Assembly: GCA_023423065.1 (NCBI GenBank)
Contig: JAFAGC010000005.1
Coordinates: 1-38,474, forward strand
DNA length: 38,474 nt
From: Pseudomonadota bacterium
GTDB taxonomy: Bacteria; Pseudomonadota; Gammaproteobacteria; Steroidobacterales; Steroidobacteraceae
Direction of reading: 5' to 3'
Positions 8,375-16,764 of the stretch are shown here, piece by piece. Each line of letters opens with the position of its first letter. Within the stretch, counting starts at the first letter, position 1. The translations under genes were made by a program, and so were the position numbers. A model generated the notes under the pieces. It saw nothing but the letters and a program-made list of their open reading frames with translations. It had not been told where the DNA came from and did no database searches.

Positions 8375-8578
8375 TCAGCGGGCCTCGAACGTCGCGACCG
8401 CTTCGCCGCCGATATCGAGTAGTTCGAGCCGCCCGCCCGACATTCTCCAACGCGCCACGCGATTCAGCGCATCGTGGAGCGCCTGCTCCTGCTCCATGCC
8501 CGACTCGCAGGCCATCATCGTCGACGCCATGCGCGAGAGCGTCAGCTTCTCGCCTTCGATCTCGAACGTCCCGCCCAC
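8375..8578 (-). pseudogene. META-domain protein, C-terminal fragment
   Basis: The reading frame carries the second half of a META (HslJ-like) domain: GGTFEIEGEKLTLSRMAST, MMAC, MEQEQALHDALNRVARWRM and LELLDIGGEAVATF. META domains normally begin 40-60 residues earlier, with a WQL-type strand and a GCN segment; these are absent. The only nearby start is a GTG at 8578, with no Shine-Dalgarno. Directly upstream the sequence changes to an LRAT-like reading frame, which is itself cut short, so this looks like the product of a deletion or an assembly join. Members are usually periplasmic or lipoproteins linked to heat or antibiotic tolerance; this copy is probably non-functional. Confidence 0.6.
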
Positions 8579-8915
8579 AGCCGCAGTTGTTGGTCCAGAC
8601 GCTGTACCGGTTCTCGCCGAGACGCGATCGCGCGCTGCGGACCACCTCGGCGGGTCCGCGGCATGTTTCCGCGTGGCCGATCAGAAAAACAGCTCGTCCC
8701 TGCGCAAACGCCTGGAGCGACACTTCCTCCACCGGGCGACGCACAAGGTCGTAGAGCAGCGCGCCGTAATGCACGACCTTCCCGCCGCCGGTGTATATGC
8801 CGTGGTGCGCAAAACCCCAGCGTGGTGAAACCAGGTGTGCGCCCAGCGGAGGTGTCTCGTCTGGCCCCAGTGGTTCATAAGTTCTCGCAGGTCGTTGTCC
8901 GGTGATCGAGCTCAC
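8579..8915 (-). pseudogene. LRAT-like (NlpC/P60-superfamily) domain protein, truncated at the catalytic Cys
   Basis: The minus-strand frame encodes PLGAHLVSPRWGFAHHGIYT, then a VVHYG segment, VEEVSLQAFAQGRAV, VRSARSRLGENRYSVWTNNC. The HHGIY histidine region and the TNNC cysteine (codon 8583-8585) are the hallmarks of LRAT-domain thiol acyltransferases or peptidases. Family members continue as NC-EHF and then a further helix. Here the sequence after Cys changes to GCGRDVRDRR, which is an out-of-frame reading of the META fragment. A GTG at 8915 is a possible start. The frame does not stop until well inside the esterase gene, which confirms that the native 3' end is missing. Confidence 0.6.
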
Positions 8916-9063
8916 GGTAGTCAGTACACCACCGGGTAGTTCGATCAGGCAGCGGCATGCGCGGCGCGCGTGCGTCGAAAACCGTCCGTCCGGTTTGCGG
9001 AGAGGCGCCGACAAACGAGCGAGTGTCGCGGCGGCTTGTAAGACACCGCCGCGAAAATGCGGA

Positions 9064-9723
9064 TCAGAACTGGAAAGCGCGCGCGATTGCCCAGGTAATC
9101 CCCGAGGCCAGCGCGACTCCTGCGACAAAACGCACCCAGGAGAAGCCTGTTACCGGCGCGACATCGGGGACGCGATACTCGCGCGCACCCGTCACCATCG
9201 CGCCCACGAGGTTCTCCTTGCGGAAGATCGCGTAGAACAGCACCGCGACGATGTGCACGCAGACGACCGCCAGAAGCACATTGAACAGAACGTCGTGCAG
9301 TTTGGCCGCGTCGCGACCCGTGTCGAAATCGACATACATCGATAACGGACCGGACTCGATGCCGTCCACGTCGACGGCGAACAGGCCGAGCCCCACCTGC
9401 GCGAGCAGCAGCACGATCAGCGCGACGACGCTCCAGGAGCCGAGCGGATTGTGCCCCGCGGCGATCTTCCAGGAGCCACGCATGTATTCGAACACCGCGC
9501 GCGGGCCGCGCACGAAGCTCGCGAACCGCGCGGTCGAGCTACCGAAGAATCCCCAGTAGATGCGAAAGACGAGCAGCCCCAGCAGCGCGTAGCCGCTCCA
9601 GCGATGCCACTCGAGCCGCCCCGTCTCGGCGGTCCACCAGGACACGCCGACGCAGCCGACGACGAGCCAGTGAACGAGGCGCGTGGGGAGATCCCACACG
9701 CGCACTCGTGACCCGACGCTCAT
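9064..9723 (-). CDS. Cytochrome b561-family membrane protein
   Basis: This 219-residue protein has four main membrane segments and the histidines expected for two b-type hemes: His18 (RLVHWL), His40 (LEWHRWSGY), His91 (AGHNPLGS), His143 (KLHDVLFN) and His157 (VCVHIVAVLFY). It resembles the Ni/Fe-hydrogenase cytochrome b subunit and the b561 family that moves electrons between quinol and periplasmic c-type cytochromes. Its ATG directly follows the TAA of the cytochrome c' gene (TAAATG). The two are therefore one transcriptional unit and the pair likely passes electrons between them. No hydrogenase genes are near. About 150 bp downstream (8916-9063) has no recognisable gene. Confidence 0.9.
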   Translation of the reverse strand: MSVGSRVRVWDLPTRLVHWLVVGCVGVSWWTAETGRLEWHRWSGYALLGLLVFRIYWGFFGSSTARFASFVRGPRAVFEYMRGSWKIAAGHNPLGSWSVVALIVLLLAQVGLGLFAVDVDGIESGPLSMYVDFDTGRDAAKLHDVLFNVLLAVVCVHIVAVLFYAIFRKENLVGAMVTGAREYRVPDVAPVTGFSWVRFVAGVALASGITWAIARAFQF

Positions 9724-10185
9724 TTATTCGGGAGCGCGGAACTTGTCGTGGCAGTTCTTGCAGGAACCGCCCACTTCGCGAAACGCCTTCTTCACGGCGT
9801 CGACGTCCTTGGCCTGGGCGGCCGCGGCAAGCGCCGGCGCGCGCTCCTCGAACATCTTCATCGCGGCGGCGAAGCCCGCCGTATCAGTCCAGATTTCCGG
9901 CAGCGCGCGCGTCTTGCCCGCTTCGGGACCCGAACCTTTCGGGAACCACTGCTGCTGATTGACCGAAGCTTCCTGCACGGTGTTCGCGGCCTTCTGCAGC
10001 GCCGCGAAATCGGGGCTGCCCGCATTGCTCTGATCGCGTACGGCCTTGAACGCATCGCCGAGCTTTTCATAGTGCTCGTGGCGCGCCTTCTGCGTTTCCG
10101 CGGGCGTCGCGGCCTGCACCGCGCACGCGATCACGGCCGCGCCGACGACGAATGAACATAGCCTCTTGAACGAACTTCCTGACAT
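9724..10185 (-). CDS. Class II cytochrome c (cytochrome c')
   Basis: This 153-residue protein has a signal peptide (about 1-25, ending CAVQAAT) and a single C-terminal heme site, Cys142-Lys-Asn-Cys-His146 in GGSCKNCHDKFR. This is the class II layout, with heme bound near the end of a four-helix bundle. RHEHYEKLGDAFKAVRDQ matches the first helix and supplies nearby aromatic and charged residues; no axial Met is evident. Members bind NO or shuttle electrons in the periplasm. It is the first gene of an operon with the b561-type cytochrome. A 173-bp spacer separates it from the divergent DUF1592 gene. Confidence 0.92.
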   Translation of the reverse strand: MSGSSFKRLCSFVVGAAVIACAVQAATPAETQKARHEHYEKLGDAFKAVRDQSNAGSPDFAALQKAANTVQEASVNQQQWFPKGSGPEAGKTRALPEIWTDTAGFAAAMKMFEERAPALAAAAQAKDVDAVKKAFREVGGSCKNCHDKFRAPE

Positions 10186-10358
10186 GGGCTCGGGTCCTCA
10201 GTAGTGTGATGTGAGACGCATCTATAAACGATTTCCGTCATGCATGGCCATAACGGGAACGAATCAGAGTCTCCCCGACTCGAAAAGCCCGTGACCCAAT
10301 AGACGAAAACCCGCAGAATGCGCAGCGTTTTCAAGCGGATCAAGGGGGCATTGGGATC
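10186..10358. promoter_or_regulatory. Divergent intergenic region between cytochrome and DUF1592 operons
   Basis: This 173-bp spacer separates two outward-facing redox operons and must hold both start regions. It is locally AT-richer (ATCTATAAACGATTTCCG). A GGGGG at about 10343-10347 and GGGA near 10353 precede the GTG start of the DUF1592 gene. No confident promoter boxes or operator could be assigned by eye. Confidence 0.4.
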
Positions 10359-12827
10359 GTGAGATCGAAGCGAGTCATCCGTATCACCGCACCGCTTGCG
10401 TCCGTGTTGGCGTGCACGATGGTGTTCGCGAAAACCCCCATCGAGACTTACAACTCGCAGATCCTCCCGATGCTCGAGAAGCACTGCTACGAGTGCCACG
10501 GCGACGGATACGACAAGGGCAAGGTCGCCTTCGACTTGCTGGAGACCGACCAGGAAATCCTCGACCCGAAACTCTGGCTGCGCGTGCTCAACAACGTGCG
10601 CGCCGGACTCATGCCCGCCGAGGACAACCCGCGCCTGAACGCGGATGAACAGGCGACGCTCGAGCGCTGGATCAAGCGCGACGTCTTCCACATCGATCCC
10701 GCCCGCCCCGATCCGGGCCGAGTGACGGTGCGCCGGCTCAACCGCGTCGAGTACCGCAACACGGTGCAAGACCTGCTCGGCGTCGACTACAACACCGACC
10801 ACGAATTTCCGCCCGACGACACCGGTTTCGGATTCGACAACATCGGCGACGCACTAACTACCTCGCCCATGCTGATGGAAAAGTACGTCGCGGCCGCGCA
10901 GACGGTGATCGCGCAGGCCGTGCCGACCGTCGCACGCAAGCCCGCGATCAGGACCGAGCCCGGCACCGTGTTCGAGGGCAAGGGCGCGGGCTTCAAGTGG
11001 GGCCGCCGCCAGCTCGCCTTCGACACGCCAGCCGACGTCGCGGCGAAGTTCAAGACGGATCTCGCGGGCACGTACCGCGTGAAGCTCGACCTCGAAGTGA
11101 ACGGCAGCTACTACCCGGATCCCGGCAAGGCGCGCGTCGTGGTCAAGGTGGACGGCCAGGAGATGATGAACCAGGAGTTCGCCTATCACGACGAGAAGGC
11201 CTTCACCTTCGAGCGCAGCCAGAAGTGGCCGGCGGGTTCGGATCACGTCGTGACCATCGAACTCATGCCGACGGTGCCGGAGGAAAAGAAGGAAACCATC
11301 GTCGACTTCTTCGTGAACCGGCTGCACGTCGAAGGACCGCTCGAGACCGGGCACTGGGTGAAGACGGAGAACTACGATCGCTACTTCCCGCGCGAAGTGC
11401 CGAAGTCGCGCGAGGCGCGCCGCGCGTATGCCGAGGAACTGCTGACCTCGTTCGCGACGAAGGCGTATCGCCGGCCGGTTTCCGACGACACGGGCGAGCG
11501 GCTCGCCGCGCTGGCCGAGGCGACGTACACGCAGAAGGGCAAGACGTTCGAACAAGGCGTCGCGCACGCGATGTCCGCGGTGCTCGCTTCGCCGCGATTC
11601 CTGTTCAAGCTCGAAGAGGCCGCGCCGAACGCGGTCGGTGGCGTCGCGGAAGTCGACGAGTATTCGCTCGCATCGCGCCTCTCCTATTTCCTGTGGTCGA
11701 CGATGCCCGACGACGAGCTGATCGCGCTCGCCGGCCGCGGCGAGCTGCGCAAGAACCTCGCGGCGCAGGTCGAACGCATGCTGAAAGATCCGCGCGCCGA
11801 GAACCTCGCGCGCAACTTCACCGGCCAGTGGCTGCAGGCGCGCGACGTCGAGGGCATCGCGAGCAATCCCCAGCAGGTCATCCTGCGCGACGCGGGCGAG
11901 GAAGAAACGCAGCGGCAACTGCGCCAGGCCTTCATGAAGCGGGATTTCGAGGCGGCCAAGAAACTCAACCAACACATCGAGACGGTGGTGAAGTCGAAGC
12001 CGGACTTCAGCAAGGACATGCGCAAGGCGATGCGCGAGGAAACCGAGAAGTACTTCGAGTACGTCGCGCGCGAGGACCGCCCCGTCACCGAATTCCTCGA
12101 GAGCGACTACACGTTCCTCAACGAGGATCTCGCGAAGTTCTACGGCGTGCCGGACGTGATCGGAAAGGAAATGCGCAAGGTGACGTTGCCGGCGGGCAAT
12201 CCGCGCGGCGGCATGCTCACGCAGGGCAGCGCGCTGGTCGTCACGTCGAACCCGGATCGCACTTCACCCGTGAAGCGCGGATTGTTCGTGCTCGCGAATT
12301 TCCTCGGCACGCCGCCGCCGCCGCCGCCCGCCAACGTGCCGGCGCTCGAAGCGAGCGAGACGGACTTCAAGGACGGCCACGAGCCGACGCTGCGCGACGT
12401 GCTCAAGGTGCATCGCGAGAATCCGATGTGCGCCTCGTGCCACAACCGCATGGATCCGATCGGCCTGGCGTTCGAGAACTTCAACGCGGTCGGCGCGTGG
12501 CGCGACTCGGAGCGCAAGCAGCCGATCGTCGCCGAAGGCAACCTGATCACGGGCGAGAAGTTCAAGAGCGTGAATGAGCTCAAGCGCATCCTGGTCACGC
12601 AGCATCGCGAGGAGTTCTACCGCACTCTCACCGGCAAGCTCATGACCTATGCCACCGGTCGCGGGGTCGAGTATTACGACGTCGAGACCATCGACCAGAT
12701 CGTGAAACGGCTCGAAGATGACGGCGGCCGTTTTTCCGCTTTGTTGACGGGCATCATAGAATCGGCCCCATTCCAGAAAATGCGTACCACTGCGACTGTC
12801 ACGGCGAACAATCCGACGGTGAATTGA
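10359..12827 (+). CDS. DUF1587/1592/1588/1585 c-type cytochrome-like protein
   Basis: This 822-residue exported protein has the domain string known from planctomycete 'PSD' proteins. An N-terminal c-type heme site, Cys43-Tyr-Glu-Cys-His47, is followed by DUF1587 (VRRLNRVEYRNTVQDLLGVD). The carbohydrate-binding-like middle contains VVVKVDGQEMMNQEFAYHD. DUF1592 has EYSLASRLSYFLWSTMPDDE. DUF1588 has GGMLTQGSALVVTSNPDRTS and a second heme site, Cys691-Ala-Ser-Cys-His695, in CASCHNRMDPIGLAFENF. DUF1585 ends the protein (LTGKLMTYATGRGVEYYD). The start is GTG with a leader of about 24 residues. The function is unproven; it is almost always paired with a DUF1552 protein, as here (1 bp gap). Confidence 0.9.
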   Translation: MRSKRVIRITAPLASVLACTMVFAKTPIETYNSQILPMLEKHCYECHGDGYDKGKVAFDLLETDQEILDPKLWLRVLNNVRAGLMPAEDNPRLNADEQATLERWIKRDVFHIDPARPDPGRVTVRRLNRVEYRNTVQDLLGVDYNTDHEFPPDDTGFGFDNIGDALTTSPMLMEKYVAAAQTVIAQAVPTVARKPAIRTEPGTVFEGKGAGFKWGRRQLAFDTPADVAAKFKTDLAGTYRVKLDLEVNGSYYPDPGKARVVVKVDGQEMMNQEFAYHDEKAFTFERSQKWPAGSDHVVTIELMPTVPEEKKETIVDFFVNRLHVEGPLETGHWVKTENYDRYFPREVPKSREARRAYAEELLTSFATKAYRRPVSDDTGERLAALAEATYTQKGKTFEQGVAHAMSAVLASPRFLFKLEEAAPNAVGGVAEVDEYSLASRLSYFLWSTMPDDELIALAGRGELRKNLAAQVERMLKDPRAENLARNFTGQWLQARDVEGIASNPQQVILRDAGEEETQRQLRQAFMKRDFEAAKKLNQHIETVVKSKPDFSKDMRKAMREETEKYFEYVAREDRPVTEFLESDYTFLNEDLAKFYGVPDVIGKEMRKVTLPAGNPRGGMLTQGSALVVTSNPDRTSPVKRGLFVLANFLGTPPPPPPANVPALEASETDFKDGHEPTLRDVLKVHRENPMCASCHNRMDPIGLAFENFNAVGAWRDSERKQPIVAEGNLITGEKFKSVNELKRILVTQHREEFYRTLTGKLMTYATGRGVEYYDVETIDQIVKRLEDDGGRFSALLTGIIESAPFQKMRTTATVTANNPTVN

Positions 12828-12828
12828 T

Positions 12829-14184
12829 ATGAGCAAACAACGCGAGCGCTTCGAAAGCTTTTCCCGTCGGCGTTTCCTGCGCGGAGCGGGCACCGCCATT
12901 GCCCTGCCCGCCCTGGCCTCGCTGATGCCGCGCGAGGCCTTCGCGGCGCGTCGGGAGTTGAAGGCGCCGACGCGTATGGCGGTGGTCTACGTGCCGAACG
13001 GTGCGATCCCCGCGGCGTGGTGGCCGGCCGGCGACGGCGGCGCGGGCTTCGAGTTGTCGCGCACCCTCGCGCCGCTCGCGAACGTGCGCAAGCACGTCCA
13101 GGTGATCTCGGGGCTCGAGGACCTGAGCGCGAATGCCGGTCCGGATGGCGCGGGCGACCACGCGCGCGCGGGCGGCACGTTCCTCACCGGTGTGCGCATC
13201 AAGAAGACCGCGGGTTCGGACATTCACGCGGGCATTTCGATCGACCAGGTCATCGCGAACCAGGTCGGTCATCACACTCGCTTCGCGTCGCTCGAGCTGA
13301 CCTGCGACGCCGTGCGCAAGTCGGGTGAATGCGATTCGGGTTATGCCTGCGCGTACGAGTACAACCTCGCCTGGAGCTCGCCTAACCAGCCGCTCTCGCC
13401 CGAGCACAATCCGCAGTTCGCGTTCGAGCGCTTGTTTGGCCAGGGCTCGGCGAAGGAGCGCGTCGCGAACCTCAAGCGTCGCCAGGCCGAGCAGAATTCG
13501 ATCCTCGACTTCGTGATGGAAGACGCGCGCGGCGTGGCGCGCCAGCTCGACGGCCGCGACCGCCAGAAGCTCGACCAGTACCTCACGAGCGTGCGCGAGA
13601 TCGAACAGCGCATCGAGAACACCGCGAAGATGAACGTGCAGAACCCGGACGTCGACGCGCCCGCGGGCGTGCCGGTGAGCTACCTCGAACACGCCGAGCT
13701 GATGTTCGACATGCTGCTGCTCGCGTTCCAGACGGACTCGACGCGCATCGCGACGCTGCTGATGGCGCGCGAAGGCAGCAACCGCCCGTTCTCGGACATC
13801 GGCATCACGTCCGGTCACCACGATCTCACGCACCACAAGAACAGCGCCGAGATCATCGCGAAGGTCGAGGAGATCGACCGCTGGTACGTGGCGCGGCTCG
13901 CGCGCTTCCTCGAGAAGATGGAGCAGACGAAGGATGTCGACGGGCAGTCGCTGCTGCACAACTCGATGATCCTGTACGGCTCGGGCAACGCCGACGGCAA
14001 CCGCCATTCACACGACAACCTGCCGATCCTGCTCGCCGGCGCCGGCGGCGGCGCGTTCAAGCCCGGCCGCTACATCAAGGCGACGCCCCAGCCCCTGACG
14101 AACCTCTTCCTCTCCATGGCCGACGCGATGGGCGCGCAGTCCGTAGAGCGTCACGGCGACTCGACCGGGCGATTCACGGCTTAA
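12829..14184 (+). CDS. DUF1552 protein with Tat signal
   Basis: This 451-residue protein begins with a twin-arginine export signal (SRRRFLRGAGTAIALPALAS at about residues 12-31), so it should cross the membrane folded. Family landmarks include RMAVVYVPNGAIPAAWWPAG, a GDHARAGGTFLTG segment, and near the end ILYGSGNADGNRHSHDNLPI followed by LLAGAGGGAFKPGRYI. The layout resembles sulfatase/phosphatase-like folds (DUF1501 relatives). It lies 1 bp after the DUF1592 stop and clearly works with that protein in the periplasm. Its function is unknown. The stop codon TAA is overlapped by the left REP copy of the downstream transposase unit. Confidence 0.9.
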   Translation: MSKQRERFESFSRRRFLRGAGTAIALPALASLMPREAFAARRELKAPTRMAVVYVPNGAIPAAWWPAGDGGAGFELSRTLAPLANVRKHVQVISGLEDLSANAGPDGAGDHARAGGTFLTGVRIKKTAGSDIHAGISIDQVIANQVGHHTRFASLELTCDAVRKSGECDSGYACAYEYNLAWSSPNQPLSPEHNPQFAFERLFGQGSAKERVANLKRRQAEQNSILDFVMEDARGVARQLDGRDRQKLDQYLTSVREIEQRIENTAKMNVQNPDVDAPAGVPVSYLEHAELMFDMLLLAFQTDSTRIATLLMAREGSNRPFSDIGITSGHHDLTHHKNSAEIIAKVEEIDRWYVARLARFLEKMEQTKDVDGQSLLHNSMILYGSGNADGNRHSHDNLPILLAGAGGGAFKPGRYIKATPQPLTNLFLSMADAMGAQSVERHGDSTGRFTA

Positions 14185-14210
14185 GACGGTGCCTGGCACG
14201 GAAAACCCGG
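14183..14210 (+). repeat. REP element, left flank of RAYT gene
   Basis: This 28-bp sequence with core GGTGCCTGGCACGG matches the reverse complement of 15181-15208 at 27 of 28 positions. Its core GTGCC-T-GGCAC is a small inverted repeat. It begins within the TAA stop of the DUF1552 gene. Together with the right copy it brackets the transposase gene, the arrangement expected for a REP-associated tyrosine transposase. Confidence 0.85.
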
Positions 14211-14220
14211 GAGAAGCCGG

Positions 14221-15087
14221 TCAGTCGGTTTCTTCCGGATAGGTCCGCATCGCATATCGCAGCGTGCCTTCGTCTCGGCATAGTGCGCGCGCCACCTCGG
14301 CGAGACTCGTGATCCTACGCTGCTTCGCCTGGGCGGCGATCCAGCCGCGCACCTTTGCCAAAAACTGATCGCGCGCGGGCGACTGAAGCTGTTCGAGCGA
14401 AACCTCGAAGCGGCGACAGGCTTCGGCGATCAGCTCATCGAGGTTGGCTTTCGAGCGCGCTCGTGACGCTGACGCCGTCTTCTTGGGCGATGGCTGCTGT
14501 GCTTCCTCACACTCGCCCTCCTTCGGTGGTTTCCAGTCCAGGGCATCCTCACTCCGGACGAATTCGAGATACGCCGCGATCGCTTTCTCGCGTGTCTGGC
14601 CGAACATGTCCAAAGCGAAAGTGGATGTCACCCAGCTTTCCTGCCGGCGGCCAAGGTAGTTGTGGTGGCTGGACCAGGGGTACAGCGCCGGATCATCGAC
14701 AAGTTTCGCACCAACCGGATTCAGATGGATGTAACGCACGAGTTCCAAGAAGTACGAATCCCTCGAAACCAGCCGCGCGAAGTAGCGGCGCTCGAACAGG
14801 TGACCGGTCACCTGCATCCGGTAATTCATTGCCCGCGCGTATTCCCCGGCAATGTGGCGCATGGGATCCGCGAGCGGCGCGTCACCGACCTGCATCAATA
14901 GATGGATGTGATTGGTCATCCAGCAATACGCATGGAGACGCGCGTCGTAGCGATCGATCGCGCGTGCGACGATCGAGTTCAGGACCGCGCGATCGCCCGG
15001 GCAAAAGAAGATGTCACGCTGATGATTGCCCCTCAGCGTGACGTGATAGAACCCATTGGGTTGGTGGATCCGCGGGCGGCGGGGCAT
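14221..15087 (-). mobile_element. REP-associated tyrosine transposase (RAYT, TnpA-REP) gene
   Basis: This 288-residue Y1 transposase of the IS200/IS605 superfamily starts with PRRPRIHQPNGFYHVTLRGN. It has the HuH metal-binding motif TNHIHLLM with His60 and His62, GHLFERRYFA, and the long family motif beginning RYIHLNPV (ending YPWSSHHNY). The C-terminal tail (SLAEVARALCRDEGTLRYA) forms a helix-turn-helix like the DnaA-C-like extension found on some RAYTs. RAYTs act on single-stranded REP hairpins and spread them around the chromosome; most are domesticated and do not move themselves. The gene looks intact, is flanked by inverted REPs and stands between two unrelated host genes. Confidence 0.93.
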
Positions 15088-15180
15088 CCTTGCCTCGCTT
15101 GGTTGCAGTCAATTCGCTCTATCTTGCGCGCTACCCGCAGCTTGCTCGATCCATATATCTGTCGACTTTTCCGACTTATC

Positions 15181-15208
15181 CCGGCTTTTCCGTGCCAGGC
15201 ACCGTCTT
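15181..15208 (-). repeat. REP element, right flank of RAYT gene (inverted)
   Basis: This is the inverted partner of 14183-14210, with one mismatch over 28 bp. It ends 2 bp before the stop codon of the PEP-CTERM gene. The core on the plus strand reads CCGTGCCAGGCACCG, an imperfect hairpin. The region 15088-15180 between the transposase start and this repeat is AT-richer and should hold the transposase promoter. Confidence 0.85.
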
Positions 15209-15210
15209 CT

Positions 15211-15789
15211 TCAGGCCGTCTGCTTGCGGCGGCGGGCGAGCCCGGCACCCAGCAGCGCGAGACCCATCAAGCCCAGCGTGCCCGGTTCCGGAACACTGCG
15301 CTCGACCGTGCCCGACGTGGACACGTGGCTCACCATCGCGATTTCCACGTTGCCGCGATTGCGGCCGAAGAGATCGAGATCGATGACGCCCCAGTTGAAA
15401 CCCGACACGTTCTGGAACAGGAAGTGGCTGTACACCTGCGTGCCGCCAGAGAGCGTGACGTGATTGCCCGTCTTGACGAGGAAATACGCAGGCGTGAGGG
15501 ACCCGAAATCGAACGCCCACAGGGAGTCGTCTTCGATCACCGGATTCCAGACGCCGCTCTCGCCGCCGCTCGCGGCACCCGAGAGATGCGTATAGGTAAT
15601 GGTCGAGGGTGCGACGCCGAGGTAGCTGGCGATGAACGCCCGCTCCGAAGCATCACTGCTGTTGCTGAGCCGTGCCTGCGTCACCAGCGTGTCGGCGCCG
15701 CCGACCGTGGCAATCGGCACGGGCACTGCGAATGCCGGCGCGCCCAGAGCGAGCAACGCGACAGCCGCGATCGAGGAAAGACATTTCAT
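15211..15789 (-). CDS. PEP-CTERM sorting-domain exported protein
   Basis: This 192-residue protein has a signal peptide (about 1-21, ending GAPAFA) and a C-terminal sorting tail: VPEPGTLGLMGLALLGAGLA followed by RRRK. This is the substrate signature of exosortase/PEP-CTERM systems, which process and anchor or release proteins linked to exopolysaccharide. The middle is rich in Gly, Ser, Thr and Asn (LSGAASGGESGVWNPV) with no catalytic motif, and is probably a beta-rich surface domain. No exosortase gene is in the window, so the processing machinery must be elsewhere. The stop abuts the right REP of the RAYT unit. Confidence 0.9.
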   Translation of the reverse strand: MKCLSSIAAVALLALGAPAFAVPVPIATVGGADTLVTQARLSNSSDASERAFIASYLGVAPSTITYTHLSGAASGGESGVWNPVIEDDSLWAFDFGSLTPAYFLVKTGNHVTLSGGTQVYSHFLFQNVSGFNWGVIDLDLFGRNRGNVEIAMVSHVSTSGTVERSVPEPGTLGLMGLALLGAGLARRRKQTA

Positions 15790-16004
15790 GGTGGGAAGTC
15801 CTGAATCTAGTTATTTGCCTGCCAGGCCAGACAAAGCAAATTCCGGGCCCGCCCGAGATTGCGCTGCACCACCAGCTCCAAGCGTTTGATATTTCTTCGA
15901 TTTTATTCGCCCGCTTCGCCAGGCCCGAGCGCGTCTGAAGCCCCCATCCCACCGACCGTAAACTTCTTCGACTCAGGGTTCACCCCTATGTCAAACCCGC
16001 GCGA
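15790..16004. other. Intergenic region between folE and the PEP-CTERM gene
   Basis: These 215 bp hold the upstream region of the PEP-CTERM gene (minus strand, AGGA before its ATG) and the end of the folE transcript. The segment 15890-15915 is AT-rich (GATATTTCTTCGATTTTATTC). No sigma-54 box with correct GG-N10-GC spacing, no strong terminator and no small gene were seen. Confidence 0.35.
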
Positions 16005-16721
16005 TCAGCCCGAATAGCCCTTCCCGTTATTCCCGATCAGCGCCAGGAATTCCCGCCGCAAGGACCCGTCGGCGAGGAACACGCCGCGCATCACGCTGTT
16101 GGTCATCTTCGACGCGTTGTCCTTCACGCCGCGCCAATGCATGCAGAAATGATCCGCCTCCATGACGACGGCGAGCCCGTTCGGCTTCACCATGTCCACC
16201 AGCAGGTCCGAGAGCTGGATGATCGCCTCCTCCTGGATCTGCGGCCGCGACATGATCCAGTCGGCGATGCGGGAATACTTCGAAAGCCCGATCAGGTTCG
16301 AGTTCGCGTTCGGCATCACGCCGATCCACAGCTTTCCCATGATCGGACACAGGTGATGACTGCACGCGCTGCGCACCGTGATCGGGCCCATGATCATGAG
16401 CTCGTTCAGATGCTCGGCGTTCGGAAATTCCGTGACGTGCGGCGCCGGCACGTAGCGGCCGCGAAACACCTCGGTCACGTACATCTTCGCGACGCGCCGC
16501 GCGCTCTCGCGGGTGTTGTGGTCGTTCTCGACGTCGATGACGAGGCTCTCGAGCAGACTGCGAACCTTGCCTTCGACTTCCTTCTGCAGCGCCTCGAGCT
16601 CGCCCGGCTCGATGTACGCGGAGATGTTGTCGTTGGCGTGGAAGCGCTGGCCGCGGGCGCGGATCCGCTCGCGGATGCGCGTGGAAACGGGCGAATCTGT
16701 AACGGGTTTGGAAGCTGCCAT
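16005..16721 (-). CDS. folE: GTP cyclohydrolase I
   Basis: This 238-residue enzyme converts GTP to 7,8-dihydroneopterin triphosphate, the first step of folate and pterin synthesis. Signature segments include HNTRESARRVAKMYVTEVF, ITVRSACSHHLCPIMGKLWI (zinc Cys and the catalytic His pair) and the second zinc Cys in ADHFCMHWRGVKD. The C-terminal part SVMRGVFLADGSLRREFLAL is typical. The ~40-residue N-terminal extension is rich in Arg and is seen in many proteobacterial copies. The ATG at 16721 lies 43 bp downstream of the Hpt gene stop on the same strand. Confidence 0.95.
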   Translation of the reverse strand: MAASKPVTDSPVSTRIRERIRARGQRFHANDNISAYIEPGELEALQKEVEGKVRSLLESLVIDVENDHNTRESARRVAKMYVTEVFRGRYVPAPHVTEFPNAEHLNELMIMGPITVRSACSHHLCPIMGKLWIGVMPNANSNLIGLSKYSRIADWIMSRPQIQEEAIIQLSDLLVDMVKPNGLAVVMEADHFCMHWRGVKDNASKMTNSVMRGVFLADGSLRREFLALIGNNGKGYSG

Positions 16722-16764
16722 GCGGGCAGCCTATGCCCACCCGATGGCGGGTGGCAATCAGCGG

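Noticed and set aside
8205..9128. A single long minus-strand gene covering the LRAT-like segment
   Set aside because: The first ~70 residues and everything after TNNC lack domain character, and the end runs antisense through the esterase gene. Only the middle is LRAT-like.
15790..15900. Sigma-54 promoter upstream of the PEP-CTERM gene, as seen in some PEP-CTERM regulons
   Set aside because: TGGC words are present, but no GG and GC pair has the required 10-base spacing.
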